Below, piece after piece: positions 48,861 through 61,591 of a stretch of DNA of 64,000 nucleotides. Source of the DNA: Hydra vulgaris. Taxonomy: Eukaryota > Cnidaria > Hydrozoa > Anthoathecata > Hydridae. Made by a program: the position numbers and the translations under genes. Where the stretch lies: assembly GCF_038396675.1 (NCBI RefSeq), contig NC_088934.1:3917501-3981500 (forward strand), in the 5' to 3' direction. The notes beneath the pieces are model-generated. The model ran no database searches. It had not been told where the DNA came from and saw nothing but the letters and a program-made list of their open reading frames with translations. Every line of letters starts with the position of its first letter. Positions within the stretch are counted from its first letter, which is position 1.

Positions 48861-50216
48861 AGTTCAGAGATCGGAGATGGAATGACGATGAGTCTGTTGA
48901 TGTGTATTCGGCCAGTTTGCGTCAACTTTTGGGTTTGGCCAACATTGATAGCAAAGAATTATTGCTAAGAACGTTCATAACTGGATTGCCGGGTGAAATT
49001 TCAAAGCAGCTACGAGCATAAGTGAAAATATTTGGGATCAGTTTACAGGATGCATTAAACCATGCAAGAGTACTCATGACGGAAAAAACAAAAGAAGAGT
49101 ATGTTTCAACAACAACCACTGGCTTCTATAGTTACATGTTAAAAAACCATCCGCTACTGATTTTAACTGCTACAATTGTGGCAAGCCTGGACATGTTGCC
49201 CGAATCTGTTTTTCGAAGAAACAAATTGTTAGTTATGGAATAAAATGCTTTAGATGTGGAAAATTTGAACACATTGCAAAATTTTTTTCGTTGCATCAGG
49301 GAAGCTCAAATGGGGAATCGCCAGCGCCAGCTGTTTCCCTAAACAATTAACTGCGCTTCCAATAATCACTGTGCAGGTGAACACCTTTGCAGAAAAAGCA
49401 CTGGTTGACAGCGAATGTACTCGAACTATTGTTTCAAACAACATGGCTCAGAAAGCCGGTGTTCGTATCAGAAGAAATGAACTAATGGAGAATTTGTGAA
49501 AACGGAAGGAGAAGCTACAGTAACATTGATCATTGAAGGAAAAAAACTCAAAATATCAGTAATGATTCTGAAAAGTTTTGTCAACGGTATTGATGCTATT
49601 ATTGGTATGGATGTCATTAATCGCTATGGAGAAGTGCATTTGTACAATGGAAAAATTGAATTTGGTTTTGTTTCAATTAATACAGAGAAACAAACTGTTG
49701 GTATAAAAGAAGGGTATAAAAGGGTTTTGATGCTTATTTTTGATGGTACAAAGTGGACTGCTAAATATAAATGAAAACCAGGTCAACCGCAACTGAGAAA
49801 TTCTGTCGCGCAGTACAAGGTAAAACCCCAGTTGTTACATCAATTTAATGACGAGATGGACTTATGGGTAAAAAATGGCTGGTTGAAACCATGCAACAAA
49901 GAAAAAAAAATACAAAAGGGATTGTCCCGTTAATGGCTGTTGAGCAGGAAAATAAAAGAAAGATACGACCTGTAGTGATGCATGTGATGAAAAAGTTAGA
50001 AAATGGAGAACTGTTGGTGACTAATTTGCAACGCTTGATCTTAGATGCGACTATATGCAAATACGAATCTCAATGCAGGTATTAGTGAAGCAACTGACCA
50101 CTACATTGACGACATAATTGTTAATTTGGAAAAGACATCAGTTGAAAAGGTCGTAAATCATTTAGCGTGTTATGGATTGGTAACAAAAGAGCTGGTGCAA
50201 TGTGATACTGCACGAG

Positions 50217-50278
50217 TTTTTTCATTTCTAAACAGTTGCAAACCCTAACGGGTTTGCAACTGTTTAGAAATGAAAAAA
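50217..50278. repeat. Perfect palindrome, 29-bp arms, 4-nt spacer, inside pol
   Basis: TTTTTTCATTTCTAAACAGT... at 50217-50245 and its exact inverse at 50250-50278. Coding similarity continues on the right arm, which suggests the left arm was inserted as an inverted copy. Confidence 0.97.
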
Positions 50279-51685
50279 GGAGCTTTGTTGGAAACGTGGA
50301 AACATCATTCCAAAGTCACAAGATAATAAAACTGAAAAAGTAACACAACGGAAACTTTTTTCAACATGTGGACACTTATTAGATTACTATCCTGTTGGAG
50401 GGTGGCTAAGAACTGCCTGCAGTTTTATAAAACGTCATAGTCTAGGAGATGTTTTGGATGATCTAATCGAAGATCAAGCTCAGTCATGGTTGACTGAAAT
50501 ATTGCGCCGATTAGAAGTTTGTGATTCTGTGAGAGGGAAATGGAATGCTAAAGGGATTCAAAATGGAACAACATTGTGGTGTAATGCAAGTAGCATGGCA
50601 ATAGGGGTTGCTATAGAATACGATGGCGTAATAATTGAGGATGCAGCCTGGCTTCGAAGTATAAATGATGTCATGTATATTAATGTTGCTGAATTAGATG
50701 CTGTGGTGCGTGGGATAAACCTAGCTGCTAAGTGGGATATAAAGAACTTGTCAGTATTCACTGATTCAGTAACAGTTCATGGATGGTTAAAAAGTTTGCT
50801 GACTGAAAGTCATAAGATTCGATCAAATGCATTATCAGAAATGTTTATTAAAAAAAGACTTTCTCTATTGCAAGATTTAATGAAAGAATATAATATAAAC
50901 ATCACGTTGAAATGGCTTCCGTCCTCCAAAAACAAAGCTGACGTGTTGACAAGAGTTCCAAAGACTTGGTTAAATGAGCTTTCACGAAGAAATACTAAAG
51001 AACTATGTGGAGTAAGTATTGCTGAAGAAATTCGTAATTGTCACTCAAAGCATTATTTTGGCGTTAATCAGACAATGCTTTCAGTGCAGCGAAAACTTCC
51101 GCACGTATTAAGAAAAGATGTTGAAGAATGTGTTCGCAAATGTTGTCAATGTAATTCAATTGATCCAGCGCCAATAGAATAGGAAAATAGAGTGTTAGAT
51201 TCACCAGACACATGGTATCGAATTGTTTGTGATGTGACTCACTATAAAGGGTCGCCATATTTAACAATGATTGACTGTGGACCAAGTTGGTTTGCAATTT
51301 GGAGAAAGTTGCCTCGCAAAGATACCAAAAATGTAGTAAGTCAATTGGAATCCGTATTTAGGGAGCATGGCCCACCGCAAGAACTGTTGATGGATAATGG
51401 AGCGGTGTTTAAATCCAGTGAATTTTCAAACATATGTGAAAAATGGTGTGTAAAAAAGAAGTATAGATGTGCATATAGATCATCAGGAAATGGGATTGTG
51501 GAGCGTAACCACTGCACAGTAAAACGAACAGCTGCGAGGACACAAATATGTCCGTTAGTAGCGCTATTTTGGTACAATGCAACACCAACGGTGGGAACAA
51601 ACGAGGAATTTGCACCTGCTCCTCAAAAAAATAAGTACGTTTGGCGTCTATCAATTCAAGAGGAGAAAAACACTGAAACTCAGGA

Positions 51686-51738
51686 ATCACATCAAGTTAT
51701 GAAAACTTATAGAATAAGTTTTCATAACTTGTTGTGAT
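51686..51738. repeat. Palindrome, 24-bp arms with one mismatch, 5-nt spacer, inside integrase
   Basis: Arms ATCACATCAAGTTATGAAAA... and the inverse. Integrase C-terminal similarity resumes just to the right. Confidence 0.93.
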
Positions 51739-51989
51739 GAATTTTTTAGGAGAAAAAGTTTATGTTCGCCCCGCTGTTGCAAAGTGCACTTTATTGTTAC
51801 GTTTATAAAATTCTTGTCATAATGCTGTTAAAGATAATTGATGTAATTTATTAGTCAAGTCATAAGCTATTTTTGTATATAATTACGCCCTCGAGAATTT
51901 TTGTTTCAGTATAAAAGTTGTAAATAGAATTTAATAAAATGAGTCAAAAATAAAAGTAAAACAAAGCTGTCGTATTAACAATAATCAAC

Positions 51990-53614
51990 TAACATAAAAC
52001 AAAATAAAGTGACAGTAACAGTGGATATTGACAAACTTATTAAAATAACTTCAACATTTTTATGATGTGGAAATACCAATCTTAATGAAGTAAAACTTTC
52101 AAAGACAAAAGCAGAATAAATAAGAAAAGACCTATGTGTAAGTGAATCAGAAAAAATAAAATTAAAAGGTAAAAATAGTTTTTTAATTTTGCACATTGAT
52201 ACAAAAAAAGTTACGGCTTTAAATAAAGATTATATTTCTGTAAAGATTATATTTAGTAAATGAATGTTTAGCTATTGTTGTTACAAGCCCGGACTGGGAT
52301 TTAAATACAAATGGAAAACAACAGGATGAGCTGCTAGGCATAGTTGAATGTCAATCGGGGAAGGGATATGATCAAGCTCTAGCATGTTTTAATGCTATAA
52401 AAAAGTTTGGGATAGAAAGCTTTTTAATTGGAATTTGTGCTGACACAACAGCATGTAACACTGGTTGTAATAAGGGTTCTATAAGTATTTTAGAAGAACT
52501 TTTAAATCAACCTCTGTCAAGACTACTTTGTAGAAAACATTCTCAAGAACGCCAAATTTTACATGCAATAAATGCAATCACTAAAACATAAAGCAAAGGT
52601 CTATCAAAATCTATTTATACAAGATTCAAAGCTGTTTGGCCAATGCATTATGAAAATGTTCAAAAAAATATGGATCAGTTATCAAAGTTTCCGTGGTACG
52701 AAGTTAGTGGAACTCCATAAGTAGATATGGCTAAAAAAAGTTTATCTTTTTGCAAAAAAGCTTTAGAACTTCACATATTCCTTTAAAATGATTATAAAAT
52801 ATTTATGTCAATGTCATTGTTTTTCTGGAAGGAAGTGAGGCAGTTCCTGGATTTATTATACACAAACCAGCTGCTGAAAATGAAGCTAGATTTATAGTAG
52901 ACGCTTTATACATTTTGGCAATGAAACTTACTCAACCAATCATAAAGTTTTTAACCCTAGAGGAAGGAATAGTATTTTCAAATGCTGATATATATGTAGC
53001 TTCAGTTCATGCAAAAAACTTTCTTCAACCAAGTCAAATTGTTTCTGTTGCTCATAATGATTTGTGTAATGTTAAAGAGATAATAAAAATGAAAAAATTT
53101 GATGCTGATATTCCTTAAGCTTTTATTTCAAGCTATCTTAGATAGTTACTATCTTTCTGAAGAAACAGTTGCCTTTTGTTTATTTGATAAAAGTCTTGAC
53201 AATAACGTTAAAGAAAAAATTGCTCAGCAGTTGTTAAAAACAAATTTACCTGAAACCTTTGAATGTAAAAATATTAAGCCTGTGGAAATAAATGAGAAAT
53301 CAGAACTCAATGATTACTTTGGTCAAAATTCTTGGCTAATATTTAAAATAGTTTCTTACATATAAAAGTGGTTAGAAAGTCCACCTGATTTGTGGATTCA
53401 TGATTCTGATTATAAAAATGTGCAAAGGTTTATAAAAAGATTAATCTGTTTCAATGACTGTTGTGAAAGAGCTATTAAATTGGTAAAAGACTTTATCAAT
53501 TCAACTATTAAAGAGGAAAAATTGCAAGATATTTTACTGGTTTTGAAGGAACACAGAGTTAATTTTCCATTTTATAAATGTAACTGGTCCAAAGAAATAC
53601 TTAATAAATTGTAA
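51990..53614 (+). pseudogene. Transposase-like relic with a DTTxxNTG motif (family not named)
   Basis: Blocks in order on the plus strand: SFLILHIDTKKVTALNKDY near 52170; SPDWDLNTNGKQQDELLGIV near 52290; GICADTTACNTGCNKGS near 52435; CRKHSQERQILHAINA near 52533; AENEARFIVDALYILAMKL near 52875; ILDSYYLSEETVAFCLFDKS near 53135; and FNDCCERAIKLVKDF near 53448, then VLKEHRVNFPF near 53545. This matches a repeated, presumably DNA-transposon-encoded family of invertebrates with the pattern 'FDTTxSNTGxxxGA ... CRHHIxE ... WYLxEExVxxxLFD ... VNDxAERxxxLxxxY ... HRxxFP'. The Asp of DTT may be catalytic; that is inference. It is broken by at least five stops or frameshifts. No terminal repeats were found. 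Confidence 0.65.
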
Positions 53615-54097
<483 letters not shown>

Positions 54098-55235
54098 CAA
54101 CTGCATATTAATTACAATTTTTTACACCATCATAATATAAACAAAAGACAATATTTAACGAAATACCGTTGAAAAAAAATATTACTTGAATTTATAATGA
54201 AAGACTTGGTAAGATTATGTTGTTATAGGGAACTTGTAGGAAACTGAAATAAGTCTCATCATCGAGAACCTTGAAGTATTTCACAAAATACACGTATTTA
54301 TTGTGATTCTCACCCACAAGTATTTTAAACGCTATAGTGGTAAAAAAAAATTGTTTTTTTTAATTATCTTACGATTTGCGTGTGTGTTTGTGTTGATGTT
54401 TAGAATAATTTTTCTTTTGTATTTTCTTTTTTAAGTATATAAGGTTCCGACATTTTTCACTTTGGATTTATTATAGTTTAAATTTTGAGATTTATTTATC
54501 ATGAGAACAAGAAATTTTCTATTTAGTTATCTATTTAAAGAACAAGATTTTTAAGTTTTTTGATATAAAAAAACATTATATTGTCTGGTAATTAAGGTGT
54601 GTTTCGAAATTAATTTGTTATATAAAAAGGGGCCGCGATATATAGTATTTGAGAATTTATTTTTATTTTTTGGAGTAACATAAAGTTACCAGTTGGTCTT
54701 GTGTTAAACTTATTGGTATTGGATTAAAAAAATTTTTTCTATACGTTTATCGACTGACTATTATAGGTATCGCAGTGTATTGTATATATATAGGCTGAGT
54801 ATTAGAAAAAGGTGCAGTGGAGTATAAATGCATCAAGGAGGGTTTTGGCTAGGGCAGGCAATGATTTTCTCTTACCCTTGTAAACAAGGATTCCTACTTT
54901 CAAGAAGAATTTAAAAAAAGATATTTCTTTATCAATTTGCACTTTAGTACTGTAATTTTTCAATATTGTTTCAGCTACTTACTATATAGATTACTACTAT
55001 ATACATTGAGTCCTTAAGCATTTCATTATCAAGAACTTTGCTGTTGATAGATGTTACAATAAAAAAAAAAAGTGCTTCTCAAAATTTATTTTATCTATAA
55101 ATGATTACTTTTTCGTAATTTTCGTTATGAAAAAATTTAACTTTAAGTTTTTTTTTGTAACGTATAATAAGATAAAAGTGAGTTTAAGCATACACACGCG
55201 TTATCTCTAGGCGGTGTTATCTCCAGGCGGTGTTA

Positions 55236-55269
55236 GTACGAGCGCGAGCAAGTTTGCTAGCGCTCGTAC
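55236..55269. repeat. GC-rich hairpin, 10-bp outer arms with further inner pairing
   Basis: GTACGAGCGC ... GCGCTCGTAC, with AGCAA/TTGCT pairing inside. It is unusual in composition for this region and contains several CpG. Confidence 0.85.
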
Positions 55270-55600
55270 CACGGCAAATTTAAAAAACTTTAAGCATGAA
55301 AAACTTTCAACACGCGTGCGTTTTAAGTCATTAATTTTCATGACTTAATTTTAAGTTAAAAGTGTTTCCAAAAACAATTTTAAAAACAATTCCAAGAAAA
55401 ATTCCAAACAAATCTACTCTAAAAACGATCAAAGCAATCTTATTAGAAATTCTGCATCAAAGTTTACTTTAAATTTAAAGATGACATTGGGAGTTAGAGA
55501 GATGTCGACCTCAGAAATTTTAAAGCAAATCATTCAAAACACAAGAGTTTTAAACTCATTAATTATTCATGTGACGTACGTTTTTGAGCTGATGCATCAG

Positions 55601-55650
55601 CTAGAAATCTTATTTCTCACCATCATAATGGTGAGAAATAAGATTTCTAG
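55601..55650. repeat. Perfect palindrome, 23-bp arms, 4-nt spacer
   Basis: CTAGAAATCTTATTTCTCAC... with its exact inverse around CATA. Confidence 0.97.
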
Positions 55651-56965
55651 AGTAGATTTTAAACGCGATGCGTTACAAAAGAAGTTTCCCTAAGGCTTAT
55701 TAATTATTTACGAGAAATTCTTTTGTATACCTTCCACTGCCTTCCAAATAATGCTTCCACATACCTTCCACATAATGGTTATATACTTACATTCACTATA
55801 GTCTATTTGCAGGTGCGTGCGAATAGACACGTTTTATTACATAGCTTTCAATTACTAAAAAAAATCAATGTTTAAAAAGTTATTATTTATAATTTTTAAA
55901 TTGATAAATATAATTTTCTTACTGACTAATATATTTTTCATAAATAACTGATGAATATAACTTTTGAAAAAAAATAAATAAAATATTTAAAAAAATAAAC
56001 AAAACATTTAAAAAAACAAATAAAATATTTAAAGCAATAATAAAAATTATTAAAAAAAAATATATATATATTAAAAAAAATAATAATAAAAAAAACTTTA
56101 AAAAAATAATACTATTGTTAACAATGGTTTGAAATCTATTAACTTTTTTCTTAATTTTCCTGTTAATATTTCACATTCATTAAAAACTGATTGCATATTA
56201 CCACTAATCGTATTACTTCAATTACGTTTATAGTATCGAACATCGACTGATTTAAATATGGGTTGACGCATTGGAGTGTAGATACATCAGTTGAGAATTT
56301 TGATTTGGGCAGACAGTATTAATCTTTTTAAATTTTAAAGCTTTTTCTGACATTCCCAAATATTATTTAAAACAGTTTTCTTTACAATTATACGCTTATT
56401 TTCAATATTTTTTTTTTAGTATTTAAAAAAAATTTTGTACCTATTAAAACCCTCTTTTTAATTTATTTCAATTACAAACTTCATCTAACAATTCGCCACC
56501 CTAGAATTAATTTGTTCAACAGACCAATTTACAAATTGTTGGTAAAACGCGGTTAAAGTTTAGGAGGTTATTACTGCTCTCGTATTTTATTTATAGCTAG
56601 TATAGATGTTTTAATGTACTATCTTTACTTTAAAATTATTGGTAAATTAAAATATAAAGCTTGTTTACCTAAAATTAAGACGATATTAGCATATCTTATT
56701 TGGACATTGAATAAAACTGCACTGAGTACAAAATCTTTGATAATTTTATAGGATATTGAACAAAATTTCAGGATAAGGAAAAAAGCAACACTAATCACAA
56801 ATAATACATAATCTTGTTTTCTTTAACAATTTTACAAAATGGAATACCGTAGAAAAAATAAACTCAACTATAATTCTTTTAACCAAACATATAGGTTATC
56901 ACCAGTTTGAAGAACTATATTATAATTATAATATTATGTAATACTATAATTATAATACCATGGTT

Positions 56966-58865
56966 TCATAGAGTCTTATAAGCAGTCTTCTTTGTTTTTT
57001 GGTTTTGTTTTATGGGTTTTTTAGTTTTTAAAATCAATTCATAATATTGTTTGTCAGTTTCATGGAGAATATACTTCAGCATTTTAGCTAAATCTCTCTT
57101 TTTATATTCCGATAGTGAAAATTGCTCAGTTTTTAGGGCCATAACTTTTGAGAATTGCAGTAATTCAGTAGATTTTTGTTTCCTTATACTTCGTTTATAT
57201 CTAATTCTAACACATTTAAAGTTTTCATTGAAAGATGTTCTAAAATTGACTTTTAAAGTTGTATTTTTATTGTACACAATTTGCTTTATTTTCGTGAAAG
57301 GAACTTTAGAAAATAGAAAGGTTGCTGCTTTTTGGTAGTTTAGAAAATCTGTGGTAACCATCAGCAGGATTTTGAAATTACTTAATCTTTTAGGCATGTT
57401 TTTTAATACTCTTATTAGGCCGATTGGACTGTATCTTTCTAAATTTTTAGTGTAACGCTCTATACAACACTGTGTGCTGTATCAATCTCTTGTAAGTTAC
57501 CGTGTCCTGGCTCTGAAAAGTTTTGCTCTATAATATCAATCTTGCCGCTGTCTTCTGACTTTAAACAATTAAGTAATGCTCATTATTGAACTTTTATTTT
57601 GTGGAACGTAACTGTCCGACCACAGAATGATTTTACTTATATTAGGAATGTCTTTTACTAAATTCTTTAACATTTTCACAACTGCACTAGCAATACCATT
57701 GCCAGATTTCCCGCTTAAGTATTCGGACCATATGCTATTGTACACCCATTTGTTAATATTACAATGACCAGTTAAATTGTAAAGATTAAGTTTACTAAAA
57801 TAATAAAAGCTTGATACATTAGCTTTTGCCAGATAAAAAAACATTTTTAAGATCAAAAACTACAACTATTATACAGTTAATTATCTGTCGGTCCTTCGTT
57901 CTTTCCTCAAATCCTTCTATTTTTCTTTGGATGTGCAATTCTTGCTGATACTTTTCTCTGATGGTTGTTCAAGGATTTTATACTCTTTGCATTCATCACA
58001 TCTATCTTTCTTAGGTTTAAAAAATGATAGATTTTTTTCTCCTCATTGAAGACTTTTCTGCAAATGTTTTATTTTACAGAATTTTCATCTGTAACCTTGT
58101 ACAGATCATACATTTTTGTTAAAGTTAAACTACCATCTAAATATTGCTTATTGCTTTTGGCACGGCAGTAATGTGATTCGATAACAGGAAACGATTTAAT
58201 GTGATTTCTAACCAGTTTTTCGTTTGATGTATGTTTTTTGACGTTTCGACCTTTGAGTGGTGATCTTGGTACAGAAGTTGTTGGATTTTGTATTATTTTT
58301 CTTGAAAGTAATATATACGTTGTTGATTGATGCTCTTTTTTTGCAGGATATAGTTGTTCTTTAATATCAGTGTGTCACAAAAAATTCTTTACAAACTTGC
58401 ACGTGTGTATTGTTACAAACTTGCATTGCGTGTATTTATAAAACTGTTTCATTATTTGATTTCATTTTCTTCATTGGAATAATAATCACTGCATTTATGA
58501 CTGCATTTCGGTTTACAGCCTTTATGACTGCATTTCGGTTTACAGCCTCCTTTAACTTTTTTTGCAAGATGTAGTTGTTCTTTAATATCAATATACTCTT
58601 CTCCATTCTCTCTTTTTGTTTTCCTTATATTTTTTTCTTAATTTTCTGGGGTTCTTTTTCTTTTTTTAATTAATGTTCCTTTAATTTCCGTTGTTGAAAT
58701 CAAAGATTTAGATTTGTTTAAACTATCTTCATTCTTCTAAGCAGATGTACTATTACTTTGTTCCCCATGTTCAATGTTGTAAATATCCTCTGTCATACTC
58801 TTGGTTTCAGTTTCATTTATAATATTATCATTATTTTCAATTACTAAAGATTTATCCAATATAAG
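56966..58865 (-). pseudogene. Transposase-like relic with Cys-rich N-terminus and SDxxxxQN motif (family not named)
   Basis: From right to left (5' to 3'): acidic N-terminal region near 58860-58740; basic region IKKRKRTPEN near 58655; Cys-rich GCKPKCSHK, present twice (58547-58494); VRNHIKSFPVIESHYCRAKS near 58210; LTKMYDLYK near 58120; FFKPKKDRCDECKEYK near 58028; LNLYNLTGHCN near 57790; IASAVVKMLKN near 57690; ILWSDSYVPQNKS near 57620; FSEPGHGNLQEIDTAHS near 57510; and MPKRLSNFKILLMVTTDFL at 57397-57340, with the C-terminus to 56966. This order (FPxxxSHYxR ... PKKDxCxxC ... YNLTxH ... SDNCxxQN ... xPGHxxxxxDxxHS) is a repeated invertebrate family, probably a DNA-transposon transposase. The SD Asp is a candidate catalytic residue. 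Frameshifts and stops break it in at least five places. The 143-codon C-terminal frame is the longest open piece. Confidence 0.65.
58494..58547 (-). repeat. In-frame 27-bp tandem duplication
   Basis: Two identical 27-bp units. On the minus strand each encodes GCKPKCSHK, so the duplication repeats a Cys/His unit in frame within the transposase-like relic. Confidence 0.93.
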
Positions 58866-59281
58866 TGTTGACTAACTGACAACAACTTTTTATCAAACAA
58901 CTTGTCACGCGACCTCACCGGACACAGTGATTGGCTTAGCTGGATATTAAACAGAGCAGAACTAACGACGATTTGGAAGTTAAACCACAATTACACACGC
59001 AATAAAATAACGTTTTGGTTTGTTGTCCGGATATTGATAAACTGATGTTTTCTTTTTTGGATTTTGATTAAAGAGATCTGAATATTTTGAATAAGAAATG
59101 TAGATTCTGTATATTTTATAGTAGATATTAAACGAGTTTATCTTAAAATGAAATTCTGTAACAGTAGCTCATTTTCAGTAAAAAGTGGATATTGAACAAA
59201 CCAATTATAGGGTGACGAATTGTTGAATGCTAATAGAAACCAGTACTTTAAAAACTTTTAAATCAAACGGTAATTATTTTC

Positions 59282-59317
59282 ATTTAAGTTGCACAACTAA
59301 AGTTGTGCAACTTAAAT
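59282..59317. repeat. Perfect palindrome, 17-bp arms, 2-nt spacer
   Basis: ATTTAAGTTGCACAACT, AA, then the exact inverse. Confidence 0.97.
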
Positions 59318-60337
59318 TAAAATATATATAACACATATATTTTTGTTTGGCTAAGGGTTAGAACTGTAGAAAATGTCTGGCTTATGAGGAAACCTCGTCT
59401 AATAGTTGCCCAAGTAAAATGTATAATATTCCACTTTTATACTATAATGTAAGTACAGTTACAATATTTTGAAGTTTAAGGGTGTCTGACAAGGGTGCCT
59501 GACAAGAGTTTGCCACCATCTTAAGTGTCTAGTAATGGGTGAAAAGAAAATTGCGCTATTTAGTTTAATAAATTCTAGTCAGAATTTTAAACATCTTTCA
59601 TACCTGTTACCTGCTAAAACCACTATGGCCAAAAGTATAAAGTTGACTATCGTTTCTACTTGAATCGGAAACATGCGCTGAGAAATTTTTAGTTTTTATA
59701 AAATAACCGAGATTTATAAAAAAGCGTGTAATATGTATGCGTGTAATATGTAATATATACAAACAAGGCGAAATTTTACCCTTAACATATGTTTTACTCA
59801 GTTTTAGGTAGAATTCTTTTTTTAATTGAACACTATTATAGTAATCTTTTTTTATTGAACATTTCTCAAATTTTAGATGGCATAGTCTCATATTTCCTGA
59901 TTTATATCATTTTTTGATACTCAGTGAGTTCACAAAGTTTAAATGGAAATCATGCATTATCTTATTCAAATTTTGTTTGAAAAGTATTTATACATTGCAT
60001 TACCAAGAGTATTTAAAATATTTAAAAATGTAATTAAAAAAATAAAGCCATTACTAAAATTCACTATAAAATATTTATTAGAAAAAAAATGCTTTTGTTA
60101 CAGTTTTTGGTTTTGCCTGTTAGATTTAATGGTTTAGATAATGAACTTGTCATTATCCAAACCACTAAACCCCACTTTTTAGTTTCGATAATTTCTAAAT
60201 CGGCACTTAAGGAACTCATTGAAAAATTATTTTCATTTTCAATTTGTTTGTAAGTTTATTTGCACTCTGTTTACAAAAAACCTTCTCAAAAGGTTGCATA
60301 AATTGCCTAAATATGTCAAATGCGTCACCAAGAGTCA

Positions 60338-60376
60338 TGGTCAGGAAAGGCGTGCGATCGCACTATTCCTGACCAC
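60338..60376. repeat. Nested palindrome with GC-rich centre
   Basis: Outer arms TGGTCAGGAA/TTCCTGACCA enclose GTGCGATCGCAC, itself a perfect 12-bp palindrome. A short internal bulge separates the two. Confidence 0.9.
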
Positions 60377-61323
60377 GTATTTATTATTTTTTGCTACAAC
60401 TTAACCACGGCTTTTTAGATTTTTAAAAATGTTTAAAAAATGCGTTAAATAAAGTATAAGGCGAGAAATTGCTATAAAAGACCGTATGCTATAAAAGACA
60501 TTTATTTAAATTATCGAAAGATATTGTATTGTTAAAAAGTATATTTTTTACGATGAGTATAAATGTTTTTAAAACAATTTGAACAATTAGTTTTATAAAC
60601 AACTACGAAAACGATTTTTTTAATAAATTTTTTGATGATTTCATAAATTTTATAGTTGAAAACATAACTAAGTTATTTTTTTTTTTGTTATACTATGTAA
60701 ACTTTCTGATACAATTTTTTTACACTTTTAAATAAAGTTTTTAAACGCTTTTAAATAAAGTTTTAAAACGTTATTAAAAAAAATTATCATGGAATATTAA
60801 ATAAAACTTTTATTTACTTCAAAAGTTTTTTTCTTTAATGATGATTTTTTTTAAACAATTTGTATTCTTTTAAACATTTTGTATTCGTTGTTTATAAAAC
60901 AACGACGGCAACGAATGCGTTTCAATAAACTTTTTTTAAAAATACTTGTAGATAATTTAAATAAAGTTTTTTATTAAACGGTAATTAGATGTGAGTTTTT
61001 TTTACTTATAAGAGTTCGCTTAACATTATAAAAACATTAAAAAAGATCGAAGTTTTATAGTTCGTCGCGTTGATTTGAAAAAGGTTATTAATTTAAGGAA
61101 ATTTTTTGTGTTAGAAGAATTTAAAAAAATCTTTTAACTCTTTTTAATGTTTAATTAAAGTTATTTATGCTATAATTTTTTTGTTTATGTATTATTTTTT
61201 TGATTGATATATAAAAATACATGAATAAAAAATAACCATATAAATATTTTCAGTTAGACATTAAAAAAATATATAAAAAAAATCAGAAACTCATCAAACC
61301 AACGCTATGAGTTATTCAACCTT

Positions 61324-61591
61324 AGGGATCGTCCATAAAGTACGTACGCTCGGAGGGGAAGAGGGAGTCTGCAAATAGCGTATATGAGATGGGAGGGCAG
61401 TGGGTCAATTGTAAAAGAAAGGAGACACTAAATTAAAAAAATATCATATAGTGTTAGATAAATAGGTTAAAAGCATAGGTACTTTTAAAGAGGTGGCGGG
61501 TACTCAAAAAAGCGTATTGCAAAATGCGGGAGAGTGGGGGGGGGGGGAGAAGTGGACGAAAAAAAAGCGTACATACTTTATGGACGACCCT
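61324..61591. mobile_element. MITE with 26-27-bp terminal inverted repeats
   Basis: The left end AGGGATCGTCCATAAAGTAC continues to GTACGCT (61324-61350). The right end is the inverse, AGCGTACATACTTTATGGAC ... CCCT (61566-61591), with one mismatch and one 1-nt indel. The interior is GC-richer than the surroundings and contains a run of about 14 G. No coding sequence. Terminal GGGTCGTCCATAAAGTACG-type repeats are widespread in invertebrates; the superfamily is not assigned. The target duplication is ambiguous (TT or TTA). Confidence 0.85.

Larger units (their letters stand above)
48834..51785 (+). mobile_element. Ty3/gypsy-like retrotransposon gag-pol relic without LTRs
   Basis: In order: gag-like segment ([16 protein letters not shown] near 48890); a zinc knuckle C-x2-C-x4-H-x4-C near 49165-49205, with a second knuckle near 49250 that has lost its last Cys; an aspartic protease segment near 49385, where the usual D-S/T-G reads DSE; start of RT near 49800-50060; the RT catalytic-type YIDD box near 50104; RNase H about 50560-50960; the H2C2-like zinc region about 51040-51170; and integrase core 51190-51600 with Asp, Asp and Glu in expected contexts (VCDVTHY, LLMDNGAVF, NGIVERNH). 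A basic C-terminal piece GEKVYVRPA lies near 51752. Stops and frameshifts fall throughout, the central RT is missing and no LTRs were found. Three palindromes (48802, 50217 and 51686) sit at breakpoints. It is an old non-functional copy. Confidence 0.85.
58866..61323. other. 2.5-kb non-coding stretch
   Basis: No gene is supported. Palindromes lie at 59282-59317, 60131-60162 and 60338-60376. Diverged copies of TTATAAACAACTACGAAAACGA-like sequence occur near 60595 and 60892. Confidence 0.5.

Noticed and set aside
48802..51738. Palindromes as terminal inverted repeats of a DNA transposon around the gypsy-like relic
   Set aside because: The sequences at the two ends are unrelated to each other; each palindrome is local.
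55481..55693. 70-codon frame
   Set aside because: Half of it lies on the palindrome at 55601-55650 and it has no family resemblance.
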